A DNA stretch of 64,000 nt from VFMC01 sp050248155 (lineage in GTDB: Bacteria > Actinomycetota > Acidimicrobiia > Acidimicrobiales > Ilumatobacteraceae): NCBI GenBank assembly GCA_050248155.1, contig JBFWSW010000022.1, positions 1 through 64,000 on the forward strand. The letters are read 5' to 3'. Of the stretch, positions 8,282 through 18,900 are shown piece by piece. Positions within the stretch are counted from its first letter, which is position 1. Each line of letters begins with the position of its first letter. The position numbers and the translations under genes were made by a program. The notes under the pieces were generated by a model. It was not told the DNA's origin and ran no database searches. It saw only the letters and a list, made by a program, of their open reading frames with translations.

Positions 8282-9591
8282 GCGCTCCGAATCTGATGCT
8301 CGTGACGACGGTGACGCGGGCGGTGCAGGACGCCCTCGAGGCTGATGCCACGGAACGCGTGCGCGCGGGCAAGCCACCGCTCGCACGCTCCGGCCAGGAG
8401 GCGCTCGCGTACAAGGTGCTGAGCGCAGAGCTGCAGCGCCATGACGCCGAGCGGTTGGGCAGCGGTGGTGCGCGGCTCACGCCTGAGATGGAGCAGTCCG
8501 TTGTTGATCGTGTCCTCGCACTGGCCGTTGGCCTTGGTCCGGTCGAGCTGCTGCTGGCCGACGAATCGGTCGAAGAGATCGTGGCATCTCGCTTCGACCT
8601 CGTGTTCGTCTACCGATCGGACGGCTCTGTCGAGCACCTCGATGAGCGGCTGTGGGCGAACGAGCAGGAGCTGGAAGCGTGGCTCTCGCATCTTGCTCGT
8701 ACCGCCGGACGCACGGAACGTCAGTTCAACAACCAGGTGCCGCTGCTCGTGATGCGCCTGGGCGAAGGTCTGCGCCTCGCCGCCACTCGCGACGTCTCAC
8801 AACACGTCTCGTTCGCGCTCCGACGGAACACGTTGGGCAAGGTGACGCTCTCGGATCTGCTGGGCCTCGGGATGATGCCGGCCGCAGTCGCAGAGCTGCT
8901 TGCCGCGTGCATGCGGTCGACCGAGATCCGACTCGTCTTCTCCGGCCCGACCGGGTCGGGCAAGTCCACGCTTGTTCGAGCCTGCCTTGCGGAGCTGAGC
9001 CCGATGGCGCGAGTCGTGGTGATCGAGGACACCGCCGAGCTCGACTTCTTCGACCCCGTGCTCCACCCGAACGTCGAGTCGTGGGAGGAGCGTCTGGCGA
9101 ACAACGAAGGGGAAGGCTCGATCTCATCGGGCAGCCAGGTGAAGCACGCACTGCGCTACCGGCCGGACTGGTTGGTCTTCGGCGAGGTTCGTGACTCGGA
9201 TGGTGCCGTCCCGATGCTGAAGGCAATGACACACGGGCAGTCGTCGTTGACGACGGTGCACGCGGCCTCCGCCGTCGGCGCGCTCGACAAGTTGGCCCTC
9301 TACCTCGGCACAGGCGAGGACCGACTTCCGCCCGAGGTTGCCCACAACCAGCTCCGCCAAGCGATCGACTTCGTCATCCATCTCGACAGAGGATCGGATG
9401 GCCGACGTGTGGTCATCGAAGTGACCGAGGTCGCTGGCTTCGATGGCCGTCGCTGCACGACGAACTCGATTGTCACCCGAGATCCGGCCACAGGCGAGAC
9501 CGTGACGTTGAACCGTCTGGAGCAACACCATCGCGAGCGCTTACGTCGAGCTGGATTCGATGACTCCGTGCTCGGAGGAGGGTTCAGATGA
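8278..9591 (+). CDS. tadA: TadA/CpaF secretion ATPase
   Basis: 437 residues. Type II/IV secretion ATPase powering assembly of the Flp-type pilus at the inner face of the membrane. Walker A GPTGSGKS at about residue 223, Asp box VIEDTAEL, Walker B region RPDWLVFGEVRD near residue 295 and His box SLTTVHA near 322 are all intact. The ATG at 8278 overlaps the upstream stop (ATGA); a frame extending back to 8092 is only overlap with the TadZ-like gene. Confidence 0.93.
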   Translation: MSAPNLMLVTTVTRAVQDALEADATERVRAGKPPLARSGQEALAYKVLSAELQRHDAERLGSGGARLTPEMEQSVVDRVLALAVGLGPVELLLADESVEEIVASRFDLVFVYRSDGSVEHLDERLWANEQELEAWLSHLARTAGRTERQFNNQVPLLVMRLGEGLRLAATRDVSQHVSFALRRNTLGKVTLSDLLGLGMMPAAVAELLAACMRSTEIRLVFSGPTGSGKSTLVRACLAELSPMARVVVIEDTAELDFFDPVLHPNVESWEERLANNEGEGSISSGSQVKHALRYRPDWLVFGEVRDSDGAVPMLKAMTHGQSSLTTVHAASAVGALDKLALYLGTGEDRLPPEVAHNQLRQAIDFVIHLDRGSDGRRVVIEVTEVAGFDGRRCTTNSIVTRDPATGETVTLNRLEQHHRERLRRAGFDDSVLGGGFR

Positions 9592-10436
9592 GAACTCTCG
9601 CTGGAGCGGTCGCCGGGCTGCTCTTCGCCGCCGGCTTGTGGATCGCGATTGCCGGCTTTCGTGGTGTCACGCAGCGGTCCACGGTGCGTCGGCCGATCTC
9701 GTGGGATCAGCTGTGGTGGCGCGGTGGACTCGTCGTAGTTGCTGCCGCCGCCGGATGGGCGTTGACGGGTTGGCCGGCCGCCGGTGTGCTCGCAGGTGGC
9801 GCCGCTGCCGTTGCGCCGCTGCTGTCAGGCACTCGGCGACGTCGAGACGAACTCAACGCCAAGAGCGAAGCCCTTGCGTCGTGGGCGGAGATGCTGCGCG
9901 ACACGATCACCGCTCATGCAGGTCTTCGCGAGGCGATTGCCCTGACCGCGCGGGTGGCGCCTGCACCGATACGGAAGGAGGTGCAGCTGCTCGCCGTGCG
10001 GGCCGAGCGGGAATCGCTCACGACGGCGTTGCGTCGGTTCGCTGTCGAAGTCGCCGACCCTGTCGCCGATCTCATCGTGGCTTCGCTGGTGATCGCAGCG
10101 GAGCGGCAGGCACAGCGGCTCGCCGAGCTGTTGACGCAGATTGCAGGATCAGCGAGGGAACAGTCGGCGATGCGTCTGCGGGTCGAGACTGGCCGGGCTC
10201 GCACCTACGCGTCGTCACGGGCACTCGTCGCGATCACCTTCGGACTTGCCGTCATCCTGCTGGTGTTCTCCCCAACCTTCATGTCCCCATACGACAGCGC
10301 CACGGGACAGATCGTTCTGATGGCGATCGGAGCGTTGTTCGCCGGAGCACTTTGGGCATTGGTGCAACTCGGTCGGCCGGTCACGCCGCCGCGACTTCTC
10401 GCTGGCATCGAGGACGAACGGGTGGGTCGATCGTGA
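9588..10436 (+). CDS. tadB: TadB-like membrane platform protein (T2SSF)
   Basis: 282 residues with two N-terminal transmembrane helices, a cytoplasmic GspF/T2SSF domain (EMLRDTITAHAGLREAIALTA...) and two C-terminal helices (ALVAITFGLAVILLVFSPTF, IVLMAIGALFAGALWALVQL). Matches TadB, half of the inner-membrane platform of Tad pili. ATGA/GTGA overlaps with tadA and tadC show one translationally coupled operon. Confidence 0.88.
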   Translation: MRTLAGAVAGLLFAAGLWIAIAGFRGVTQRSTVRRPISWDQLWWRGGLVVVAAAAGWALTGWPAAGVLAGGAAAVAPLLSGTRRRRDELNAKSEALASWAEMLRDTITAHAGLREAIALTARVAPAPIRKEVQLLAVRAERESLTTALRRFAVEVADPVADLIVASLVIAAERQAQRLAELLTQIAGSAREQSAMRLRVETGRARTYASSRALVAITFGLAVILLVFSPTFMSPYDSATGQIVLMAIGALFAGALWALVQLGRPVTPPRLLAGIEDERVGRS

Positions 10437-11296
10437 GCGTGCTCATGGTGGCTCTGGCAGGCGGTCTCGCGGGTGCCGGTGTGCTCCTGGTGGTGAGGGG
10501 CCTCGTCGGCGCAACCACACCACTCGCGGCTCTCGTCGCCGAGCTCCACCGACCTCGACTCGTTCAGGCGCCGGTGGACCATCGAGGGCTCGCCGTTCGA
10601 TGGCTGGCGGGCTCTGGCACGCCGTCCCGCGACGCCGACTTGGCGGTGTGCGAGCGCGATCTCGCTCGGTGGGTGCAAGACCGACTCGTCTGGTCGTTGC
10701 TGCTGGCCTCGCCTGGACTCGCACTGGTGCTCTTGTCGGTGGCTGGTGGCGTTGCGCCGGTATCCCCATTCGTGGCCGTCGCAGCGGCATGCGTCGGCGC
10801 GATCGGCGGTTGGTTCCATGCCCGCATCGACCTGGCGTCCGATGCGGACAAGGCGAGGCGGGCGTTCCGCCACGGTCTGGCTGGCTACCTCGAGTTGGTT
10901 ACCATCTTGATGTCAGGCGGCGCAGGGGTCGAGACGGCCATGTTCGACGCAGTGGCAGTGGGGCGTGGTGGACCGTTCCGTCATCTGCGAGCAGCCCTGT
11001 CCGCTGCGCAAGCGCGACGCGAACCTCCCTGGCGAGCCCTCGGTCAGCTCGGCGATCGGTTGGGAATCGTAGAACTCGAGGAGCTCGAGGCCTCGATGAC
11101 GCTCGCCGGAGGTGGCGCTCAGGTTCGTGACTCGCTGACAGCGAAAGCCACGGCGATTCGAATCAAGGATCTCTCGCAGATCGAGTCGGAGGCGCAGTCG
11201 CGCTCCGAAACGATGGTGCTTCCCGTCGCCTTGATGTTCGCGGGGTTCCTCGTCCTCATCGGTTACCCCGCGCTGGCTGCGCTTTCGTCGCCATGA
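10433..11296 (+). CDS. tadC: TadC-like membrane platform protein (T2SSF)
   Basis: 287 residues from GTG 10433 (GTGA overlap with tadB). N- and C-terminal hydrophobic segments flank a T2SSF domain (FRHGLAGYLELVTILMSGGAGVETAM...). The C-terminal helix is TMVLPVALMFAGFLVLIGYPAL. Second half of the platform. The same frame is open upstream to 9560 but that part overlaps tadB and is not coding. Confidence 0.85.
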   Translation: MSVLMVALAGGLAGAGVLLVVRGLVGATTPLAALVAELHRPRLVQAPVDHRGLAVRWLAGSGTPSRDADLAVCERDLARWVQDRLVWSLLLASPGLALVLLSVAGGVAPVSPFVAVAAACVGAIGGWFHARIDLASDADKARRAFRHGLAGYLELVTILMSGGAGVETAMFDAVAVGRGGPFRHLRAALSAAQARREPPWRALGQLGDRLGIVELEELEASMTLAGGGAQVRDSLTAKATAIRIKDLSQIESEAQSRSETMVLPVALMFAGFLVLIGYPALAALSSP

Positions 11297-11383
11297 GCCC
11301 GCTCGACCGAAGCCGTCGTGGTGTTCCGGCCCACCACGAAGTACGTCAACTCTCGACCGGCACTCACGAGAGGAGCACCAGCC

Positions 11384-11596
11384 ATGCTGGAACTACAGGT
11401 ACAACTCTGGTCGGTGTGGCTGCGCGCTGTGGCGGCTACGCAAGAGCGACTGGTCGAGGCCGGCCACGAAAGGGATCGTGGCGAGGTGACGGCGACAACT
11501 GCGTTGATCGTGATCCTCGTGATCGCAGCCATCGCCGCCGGCGGAGTGATCGCGGTCAAGATTGCGAACAACGCGAACAACGTGCCGGAACCCTGA
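11384..11596 (+). CDS. Small Flp-type pilin
   Basis: 70 residues from ATG 11384 with GAGAGGAG upstream. A short charged leader ends in ERDRG, followed by EVTATTALIVILVIAAIAAGGVIAV, a single hydrophobic helix of type IV/Flp pilins; cleavage after Gly would expose the helix. The RGEVTAT motif is shared with the next protein, suggesting a common prepilin-peptidase site. No peptidase gene is present in the window. 87 bases of gap precede it, so it may have its own promoter. Confidence 0.75.
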   Translation: MLELQVQLWSVWLRAVAATQERLVEAGHERDRGEVTATTALIVILVIAAIAAGGVIAVKIANNANNVPEP

Positions 11597-11976
11597 GGCA
11601 CCGCGATCGGGGAGAGGTGACGGCCACCGTCCTCATGGTTCCGCTGATACTTCTCGCGATGCTGTTCGTGGTTCAGTACGGGCTGGCGTACTACGCCCGG
11701 CAGGTGCTGGCCGGCGCTACGCAAGATGGTGCCTCTGCTGCGGCGCGTCAGGACTCGTCACCCGAGTCCGGTGCTGCGCTCGCAGAGGACCTCATCGGCG
11801 AGGGCGGTGGATCTCTCCTCGACTCGTACTCCGCGTCGGCGACATCGGATGGCGGGACGATCACGGTTGCCGCCAGCGGCGAGGTCGTTTCGCTGCTGCC
11901 GTTCTTCGGGACGATCACAGTGAAGGCCCAGGCGACCGCCAAGGTGGAGTCGTTCGATCCGCAGGGTGCGCCATGA
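11593..11976 (+). CDS. TadE-like pseudopilin, probable CTG start
   Basis: About 127 residues. RGEVTATVLMVPLILLAMLF is the N-terminal helix of TadE pseudopilins, followed by an Ala/Ser-rich helix (GATQDGASAAARQ) and a small beta domain. No ATG, GTG or TTG lies between the end of the pilin gene and the conserved helix except GTG 11617, which would cut into the motif. CTG at 11593 overlaps the pilin TGA (CTGA) just as the ATGA/GTGA pairs elsewhere in the operon, so CTG is my preferred start. The stop overlaps the next ATG. Confidence 0.7.
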   Translation: MRHRDRGEVTATVLMVPLILLAMLFVVQYGLAYYARQVLAGATQDGASAAARQDSSPESGAALAEDLIGEGGGSLLDSYSASATSDGGTITVAASGEVVSLLPFFGTITVKAQATAKVESFDPQGAP

Positions 11977-12407
11977 GAGAGGTGGACGAGCGACCGACGC
12001 GGCACGATGACCGAGGCTCGGCTGGCGTGGAAGCGGCCATCGCCGTCACGTCGCTTCTCCTCGTCGGCTTCTTCACCATCGGCGCGATTCGAGTCGTCGG
12101 GAGCGGCGGAGATGTCGATGCTGCAGCGCGCTCCGCAGCTCGTGCGGCGGCGGCAGAGTACGACCCGGGCTCCGCCGCGTCTGCCGCCGAAGCAGTTGCT
12201 GCACAGACGCTCGCCGAACGAGGAGTTGCATGTCAGAACCTGGCTGTCACAGTTGATGGCGACCTGTCGCCGGGCAGTGTCGTCGTCGTCGAGGTCGCCT
12301 GCAGCGTGTCCCTCGCTGATGTGGTGCTCGCCGGCTTTCCTGGCAGTCGCACCGTCACGGGTCGAGGCGTCGAGCAAGTCGACGTCGTTCGAGGAGGCCA
12401 AGCGTGA
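11973..12407 (+). CDS. TadE-like pseudopilin
   Basis: 144 residues. DDRGSAGVEAAIAVTSLLLVGFF carries the Gly-x4-Glu prepilin signature and hydrophobic helix of TadE proteins. The rest is a small periplasmic domain with two Cys (GVACQN, VEVACSV) likely bonded. ATGA and GTGA overlaps join it to neighbours. Probably a minor pilin of the Tad apparatus. Confidence 0.75.
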   Translation: MREVDERPTRHDDRGSAGVEAAIAVTSLLLVGFFTIGAIRVVGSGGDVDAAARSAARAAAAEYDPGSAASAAEAVAAQTLAERGVACQNLAVTVDGDLSPGSVVVVEVACSVSLADVVLAGFPGSRTVTGRGVEQVDVVRGGQA

Positions 12408-12841
12408 GAGGGTGCAGCAGCTCGCGCCGCCCTCGAGCGGATGGCCGGGGTGACCGCGGCTCGGTCATGCCGATGACGACGATCCTCGTGGTCTTCCTCA
12501 TGTTCGGAGCGTGGTCGCTCGTGTCAGCCACGCAGCAATGGTCGGCGCGTCGCGAGGCGCACGCCGTGGCAGCGGCAGCCGCCCGTGCGGGTGCACAGGG
12601 TGATGCAACAGCGCTCCGATCCGGCGGCGTGATCGACGAGGCCGCTGCCATCGAGCGCGCCGAGGCGATCATCGCTGCTTCGGGGTACTCGGGCGACGTC
12701 TCCGTGGATGGTGAGACGGTCACGGTGACGGTCGCAGCGGGTGTGGGCTACGCGTTCCCCGCACCAGGATTTCCCGAGAGTGTGAGCGGCAGTGCGACGG
12801 CCGTCGCACAGCGCGGTGTGACCGGGGAGGAGGGAGGCTGA
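12404..12841 (+). CDS. TadE/TadG-like pilus protein
   Basis: 145 residues from GTG 12404. GDRGSVMPMTTILVVFLMFGAWSLV is a single N-terminal helix, followed by SARREAHAVAAAAARAGAQ, the Ala-rich helix typical of TadE/TadG. It is the last structural pilus gene and ends one base before the LysM gene. Confidence 0.7.
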   Translation: MRGCSSSRRPRADGRGDRGSVMPMTTILVVFLMFGAWSLVSATQQWSARREAHAVAAAAARAGAQGDATALRSGGVIDEAAAIERAEAIIAASGYSGDVSVDGETVTVTVAAGVGYAFPAPGFPESVSGSATAVAQRGVTGEEGG

Positions 12842-12842
12842 C

Positions 12843-15800
12843 GTGGCCCGCCTAACGAATCGCATCCGCTCGCTGGCTGCGCTGCTGGCACTCTTTGCCC
12901 TCCTCGTCGGTGTACCGATGTTGCTCGTCCTCGTGGCTGGCTGGCCGCTGCCCCGCCGGGCGCCCGATTGGAGTCGCATCTCGACCGCTGTCCAGCAGGG
13001 CGACATTCCCGGCGAGGCCGTCATCAAGGTTCTCGCCGTCCTGGTCTGGATCGCCTGGGCGCAGCTTGCGTGGGCGATCGTGTGGGAGCTGGTGGTCAAC
13101 GTGCCTCGCTCGAACCGAGGTCAGCTCGCCCAACCAGCACCACTGGTGCCGGCGGGGGTGGGTAGGGGCGTCGGAAGGCTGGTGGCGCTGGCCCTGTCGA
13201 TCGGCATCACACTCGCATCGACGCCCGCTCCATCGTTGGCTCGCCCTGCCGCAGCGGTTGCCATAGCCTCGCGGGCGCCCTCTGCGAGCACCATCGTGCT
13301 GGGCGCATCCGGACCCGACAACGCGACGACGGTCGAGCAGGTCCGCTCTTGGCGCGTCGCCGACAGCGACAGCCTGTGGGACATAGCGGTCGTCGCACTG
13401 GGCGACGGATCTCGTTCATCGGAGATAATCGACCTCAACTGGCAACTGCGATCTCCTCGCGACGTTCGAGCGGGACAGGTCCTTCGGCTCCCGGCCGACG
13501 CAGCGGTGCCGGCCGACAGAGTGCCCTCATCGGCCCCGCCCCAGGGACTGCTTGATCACCTCGACTCGTATCTCGCGCCGGCCGTCGTCACCATCGAGCC
13601 GGGGGACACGCTGTGGGATCTCTCCGAGGACCGCCTCGAGGTGGCGAAAGCTGAACCCGTCAGCGGTGGCGAGACGATCGAGTACCTCGACGAGGTGATT
13701 GCAGCGAACCCCGACACGATCGAGGACGCGAACCTCATCTTCCCCGGCGAACAGTTCATGTTCCCGGAGATCGGTGAGGCTCCTGCACCGACGGCCCCAG
13801 CACCCGAGAGCACCCCAGCGCCGGAGCCTTCTCCGCCTGAGTCCCAAACCGCACCGACGGCATCACCGACGGTCTCGCCGGAAACGCCACCCTCGGTGCC
13901 CGTGACGACCACTGCCGTGCCGGCGGCCGCGGTGCCATCGACATCGGCCCCCGCGACGACGCCAGTGTCCGAAGCGCCGATCGTCTCGTCGTCTGATTCC
14001 GACGGCGCATCGGCAGAGGGCGGGAGCGCAGTGCCCTGGTTGGCTGGCTTGACCGGTGCGACGGTTCTCAGCGCTGGAGCGCTCACGGCGTACCGACGGC
14101 AGCAACGTCGACGAGCAGCGCGTGGTGAGCGGACGCTCCGCCGTGATGCTGCGGCACGCACGGAGACGGAGCGGCGACTGGTGAGAGTTGGCGATGTGTC
14201 CTTCGTCCGATGGGCGAATCTCGAGCTGGCTGAACTTGCCCGGGGTCTTGTCCCGGCCGACGTGCGCGGCACGCCGATCGCGGTCGAGATGTCCGCCGGC
14301 CACGGGCTCGAGTTGCTCTGGGATGAACCGAACCCTGTCGCTCCCCGACCATGGGAGGCTGCCGACGGTGGATGGTCGTGGCGGCTGATCTACGACGCCG
14401 ACCTCCACTTGCCGGCGACACCCGAGACCGCACCGATCCCCGGTCTGGTCACCTTCGGCAGCAGAGACGGCGGAACGCTGCTCGTCAATCTCGAAGCGCT
14501 CGGCTCCCTCGCGGTGACCGGTGATGCCACAGCGGTCGAGGCATTTGTCCGCTCGCTGGTGCTCGAGCTCTCGCTGTCGGAAGAGCTGGCGAACAGCTAC
14601 CTGTTCCTCGTCGACTTGGACCTTGAAGTGGATGCCGGAACGGGTCGAGCGTGTTCCACCAGTGAAGGGGATGCGGTCTCACGGATCACTTCGGTCGCAG
14701 AGCAGCACGCAGAAGTCCTTCGAGCCGCTTCGCTGGACTCCTCGTTTGGGCTTCGCCTGAACGGAGCGGCTGACGGTCGCGAACTGACGGTTGTCGTCGC
14801 TGCTGCCGACCAGCTGGAACACGCGGATGTGCTGTCGGCCGAGGCGACCCCGAATCGAGGCGTGGCCGTCGTTCTGGCAGGTGACGCGCCGGCGCGTGCG
14901 ACTCTCGCAGTCGATGCCGATGGATCGGCGCTGCTGTCGCCAATTGGCCTGCGCTTTCAAGCTGTCGCACTCGAGGCGGCTCCGGCTGAGGGTCTCGTCT
15001 CGCTACTGCACGGGTTCGAGACGAGCGACGAAGACACTGTTGACGGCGAGGAGGAGGATGGAGTCGGTGAGGTTCGCCCGCTCGACGTCGATGCGCTCAA
15101 CGACGATCTCGGTGAGGATGACGAGTGGGAGCCGCCGGCGCCAGAGGTGCGTGTGCGAGTCCTCGGTCCGCCACGTGTGGACGGCCACCCGAACCTCGGT
15201 CGCCTGGACGTGAGCCTCGTTGCCTTCCTGGCCTGCAATGGCGGTCAAGCAACGGAGGACCAGGTCGTCAACGCCGTGTGGGGAGGCCGAGCAATCGAGA
15301 AGGTGACGCTCTGGAATCGCATCTCGAAAGCGAGGGTCTCGCTCGGTGCGGCGCTCCCAGCGCGGGAACAGGGCGCCAGCACCGTGCGTCTCGCAGCCGG
15401 CGTCTTGACCGACCTGACGTTGATGAAGGCCTTCGCCGCGCGTGCGGAGGAGGTGTCGTCTGGCGAAGCCATCGACTTGCTCCTCCAAGCGACGGCCCTC
15501 ATTGAGGGCACGCCATTCGACGCCCCGGGTTACGACTGGTCGTACGAGCACCAGTTCAACGCCGAGGCGTGTGAAGCGATCGAGAGTGTGTGCGTTCGGC
15601 TCGCCGAGCTGGCGCTCGAGCACGGAGACCTGTCAGCGGCTCGGAGTGCGATCGGTCGCGGCCTCAGGGCCCTTCCGCTCAACGAGCCGCTCTACCGCTG
15701 GCGCATGCGGTTGGAAGCACAAGCGGCCAACCTCGGGGGCGTGCGGGCAGCGTTCGACGAACTGTGCAGCCGGCTATCGGAAGTCGACAGCGAGATCATG

Positions 15801-15869
15801 CCGAGTGTCTTGACCTCATCTCTGTTCGACCAGCTCTGGTCTCAGGCGCTGGGGCGTCGCTCGGCGTAA
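12843..15869 (+). CDS. Membrane LysM protein with C-terminal BTAD regulator domain
   Basis: 1008 residues, GTG start. Three N-terminal hydrophobic segments (LAALLALFALLVGVPMLLVLV; KVLAVLVWIAWAQLAWAIVW; LVALALSIGITLAST), two LysM modules (about residues 168-220, SDSLWDIAVVALG...VRAGQVLRLP, and 248-312, PGDTLWDLSEDRL...FPGEQFMFP), an 80-residue Pro/Thr/Ser spacer, a further helix near 400 and a cytoplasmic half ending in a winged-helix plus bacterial transcriptional activation domain (LGRLDVSLVAFLACNGGQ...; TPFDAPGYDWSYEHQFNAEACEAIESV...). It could sense peptidoglycan outside and signal inside. It closes the Tad operon and probably ties pilus expression to wall state; that link is inference. 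Confidence 0.8.
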   Translation: MARLTNRIRSLAALLALFALLVGVPMLLVLVAGWPLPRRAPDWSRISTAVQQGDIPGEAVIKVLAVLVWIAWAQLAWAIVWELVVNVPRSNRGQLAQPAPLVPAGVGRGVGRLVALALSIGITLASTPAPSLARPAAAVAIASRAPSASTIVLGASGPDNATTVEQVRSWRVADSDSLWDIAVVALGDGSRSSEIIDLNWQLRSPRDVRAGQVLRLPADAAVPADRVPSSAPPQGLLDHLDSYLAPAVVTIEPGDTLWDLSEDRLEVAKAEPVSGGETIEYLDEVIAANPDTIEDANLIFPGEQFMFPEIGEAPAPTAPAPESTPAPEPSPPESQTAPTASPTVSPETPPSVPVTTTAVPAAAVPSTSAPATTPVSEAPIVSSSDSDGASAEGGSAVPWLAGLTGATVLSAGALTAYRRQQRRRAARGERTLRRDAAARTETERRLVRVGDVSFVRWANLELAELARGLVPADVRGTPIAVEMSAGHGLELLWDEPNPVAPRPWEAADGGWSWRLIYDADLHLPATPETAPIPGLVTFGSRDGGTLLVNLEALGSLAVTGDATAVEAFVRSLVLELSLSEELANSYLFLVDLDLEVDAGTGRACSTSEGDAVSRITSVAEQHAEVLRAASLDSSFGLRLNGAADGRELTVVVAAADQLEHADVLSAEATPNRGVAVVLAGDAPARATLAVDADGSALLSPIGLRFQAVALEAAPAEGLVSLLHGFETSDEDTVDGEEEDGVGEVRPLDVDALNDDLGEDDEWEPPAPEVRVRVLGPPRVDGHPNLGRLDVSLVAFLACNGGQATEDQVVNAVWGGRAIEKVTLWNRISKARVSLGAALPAREQGASTVRLAAGVLTDLTLMKAFAARAEEVSSGEAIDLLLQATALIEGTPFDAPGYDWSYEHQFNAEACEAIESVCVRLAELALEHGDLSAARSAIGRGLRALPLNEPLYRWRMRLEAQAANLGGVRAAFDELCSRLSEVDSEIMPSVLTSSLFDQLWSQALGRRSA

Positions 15870-15975
15870 CTTCGCCGTCGTCTCGCGTAGCCATCTGCGC
15901 CTCCATCGATGCACGATGGATACTCTCGGTAATGACCGGTCATTGCCTGATCACAGCGACCAACGAGGAGGTGCA

Positions 15976-18900
15976 ATGGACTCGGCCGACCCTCGGCCCG
16001 CCAGCGCTGGCTTCGAGCATGGTCGTCTTCCTGAGATTGTGGTCGCACGCATCGAAGCCGAGCTCGGGGCATCTGGGAAGAGGGCGGTCAACGCGCTCCG
16101 AACTGCAGCGCACCTGATCGCGTTGGCGAGAGAGGATGACTCGGGCCTGCGCCTGGCCGAGAGTGCCGCGTACAACCTCCGGGAAGCGTTTGATGCCGTC
16201 GTCGAGGGGAAACCGGCCGGGGAGGGCGGGTTCCCAGCCGTGCAGGCTGCGTGGCTGCGGTATCAGCTCGCGCTGGTGGCCCCTGATGCCGATGAGCCGG
16301 TCGCGAGCCGGGAATTTCACGCTGTCGTCGAGCGCCTCTGCGCGGACGACGAACGCCAGGCATTCATGACCCGAAAGCTCATCGGATACCTCGTCGACCA
16401 AACAGGCGTGGCACCGCTGCCCGGCGTGAACGATCCGACCAGGCAGTACTCGCGTCTGCGTGAGCAAGCCGCGACGACGCTGCACGCGGACGAGGTGGTG
16501 TCGGTGGTCGCCGCGCTGCACGACGACGCGATCGCCTGGTTTGTTCGGCTCTTCACGCCGCCAGACGATCGGGTGACGAAGATCGCTGTCCTCGCCGCGG
16601 CACCGTACGAAGACACTTCACAGATCGAGGCGCTCGCTGAGATGGCGTTCAACGCGCACCACGTCGCTCTCTTCCTCAGCGAGATCAACGACCCGAGATG
16701 GCTCGATGCGCTGTACGACGCTGGTCTGATCACGCTCCCGGTGGACGGAGAACCGTGGCCAGTCAACTTCGTGCTCGGTGGCGCCGGCAACATCGACCCG
16801 GCGTCAGTCGCGAGGCTGCTCCAACGCATGATCAGCGTTAATGCCGGCAGCCCGACTGACCGACGTTTGTCCGTTGCCCGGGACGTCATCCAGACCGCTT
16901 CACGGCTCGGTGCCGCTGGCCGCGGGCTTGCGGCCGGAATCGTCACGGCTCACCCGGCCGACCATTGGGTGCAGGGAATCGCCCTGAACATCGCCCGGAG
17001 TGCACCCCCGACCGACGAGATCGTGCAGGTCGTCGCAGACGCAGTGATCGGCAACGAGCACCCCACCCACGGCGGCTACTACACGCGCACAATCCTTGAG
17101 CAGCTGGCTCGCGGCATCACCGCCGAGAACGCCCGGGCGCGAGTCACGATGATCGCCGCCAAGATTCGAAGACTCTCGGGACAGAAAGACATGCGGTTCG
17201 TTCCGCTCGACATTGCCGCCCTAGGTACGCCAGGCGACGATCTGCGGCACACCGTCCTGACCCTTGCCCAGCACCTGGTCCAGATGATCCCTACATGGCG
17301 CACCCTTGGCCTTCCAACGGCGGACTTGGTCGCCATGGTTCAGGGAGTCACCGGCGAGCTCGGCGACCGGCTCGTCTGCCAAGTGCTCGCCGGTGCACAG
17401 GATGCGGACCGGAACGCCAAGGTCGAACACCTCGCACAACGAATGACGTCACCGACCGCTACCGGCGACGACCGTGACCTTCTCGCAGATGTCGGTGACC
17501 TCACCGACGATGAAGTTGCCGTGCTCGTGGCAGCACTGGGCGAACCCTCACCGGCAGCTGACCCGCCGTCGGACGAGTTCCCGGACGACTGGGCCCGAGC
17601 ATGGCGATGGAGCCTGCTCTTGCCAGCAGCCGTGCTCGAAGGATGGGCGAACGAGATTGCTGCGGTGACCGCCAAGCACGGCACTCCGAACATCAGCTCC
17701 CTCGACACACGCGTTCCCCTGTTCCTGTCCGGCCGCCCGGAATCTCCCCTCACTGTCGAGCAGCTCACCGCCGTCGCGCCCCTGCAGGCCGCCGAACTCG
17801 TCGCCGGGTGGCGGCCGAACGAAACCCAGAGCTGGTGGGGTAACAGCGTGTGGGAGTTGGCCTCGACGCTGGAGTCTGCCGTGAAAGATGGCGTGGCAGG
17901 TTGGACCGCGGATCCGACGGCGATCGTGGTAGCGCTTCGAGAGCCGGTCTACATCGAGCGCTACCTCCGCGTGCTCGCAACCATCAACGAGTCCGCCGCA
18001 ACGATGCCAGCGCTGCTGGCCGCAGTACGACACCTTCGCGAGAACCGTTGGACGCCCTCGAAGCTGAGCCACAGCCGAGCCGATCCCGACCTGGGCTGGG
18101 AGGCAGTGGACCGAACCATCGTCGAGATGATTGGCGCCCTGGCGAACCAAGAGGGCGACCTGAGCATCGAAGGTGACCTCGATCTGGCCTGGGAGCTCGC
18201 GATCGAACTCGCACGACAACTGCCGGATGACCTCGGCGAGGTCTCGGACTTCGACGGCACCTCTCAACACGACGGGCCGCTGAACCGGGCGATCAACCAT
18301 TCGTACTCAAAGGCTCTCGAGACCGCCATTCGACTGGGATGGTGGGAGCACCGCAACCTCGGGCAGGCGAGACCGGCGCTCGCCGACGTCCTTGACGAGG
18401 CGTTGGAGGTAACCGGCGCGGTCGGAGCTGAGATGCGGGCCATCATCGCAACGAACCGCCGCGTCCTCGAACACATCGCACGTGAGTGGACGAACCGACG
18501 AGTCGACGACCTGTTCGGTGGCGACCTCGGGCCCATCACATTCGAGCAGACCCTCGCGTGGGATCGACCAACGCCTTGGTTCCTCGGCCGGTTCCGTCCG
18601 CGACTTGCCGCCGCAGCATTACGCGGCGCGGAGCACGCGGCATCGTGGATGCTCGTCGGATACCTATGGGAAGAACCCGAGTACAGCGTCAAGAACATCA
18701 TTGCGAGTCTTCGAAGCGACATCGACGCCCTGAAAACCGCGGCCGAGGAGATGGCTTCCCTCGTGCAAGACCGCGAGCCGGGCGACCCGCTGATCGCCCG
18801 GGCCCTCACGTTCTGGGACGGGCTACTGGACGCAGATCGCGGCGCTGTGCCGGCGGCGGCCCTGACCGGAGCGGGCCGGTGGACTTTCGTGCCGGGCCTA

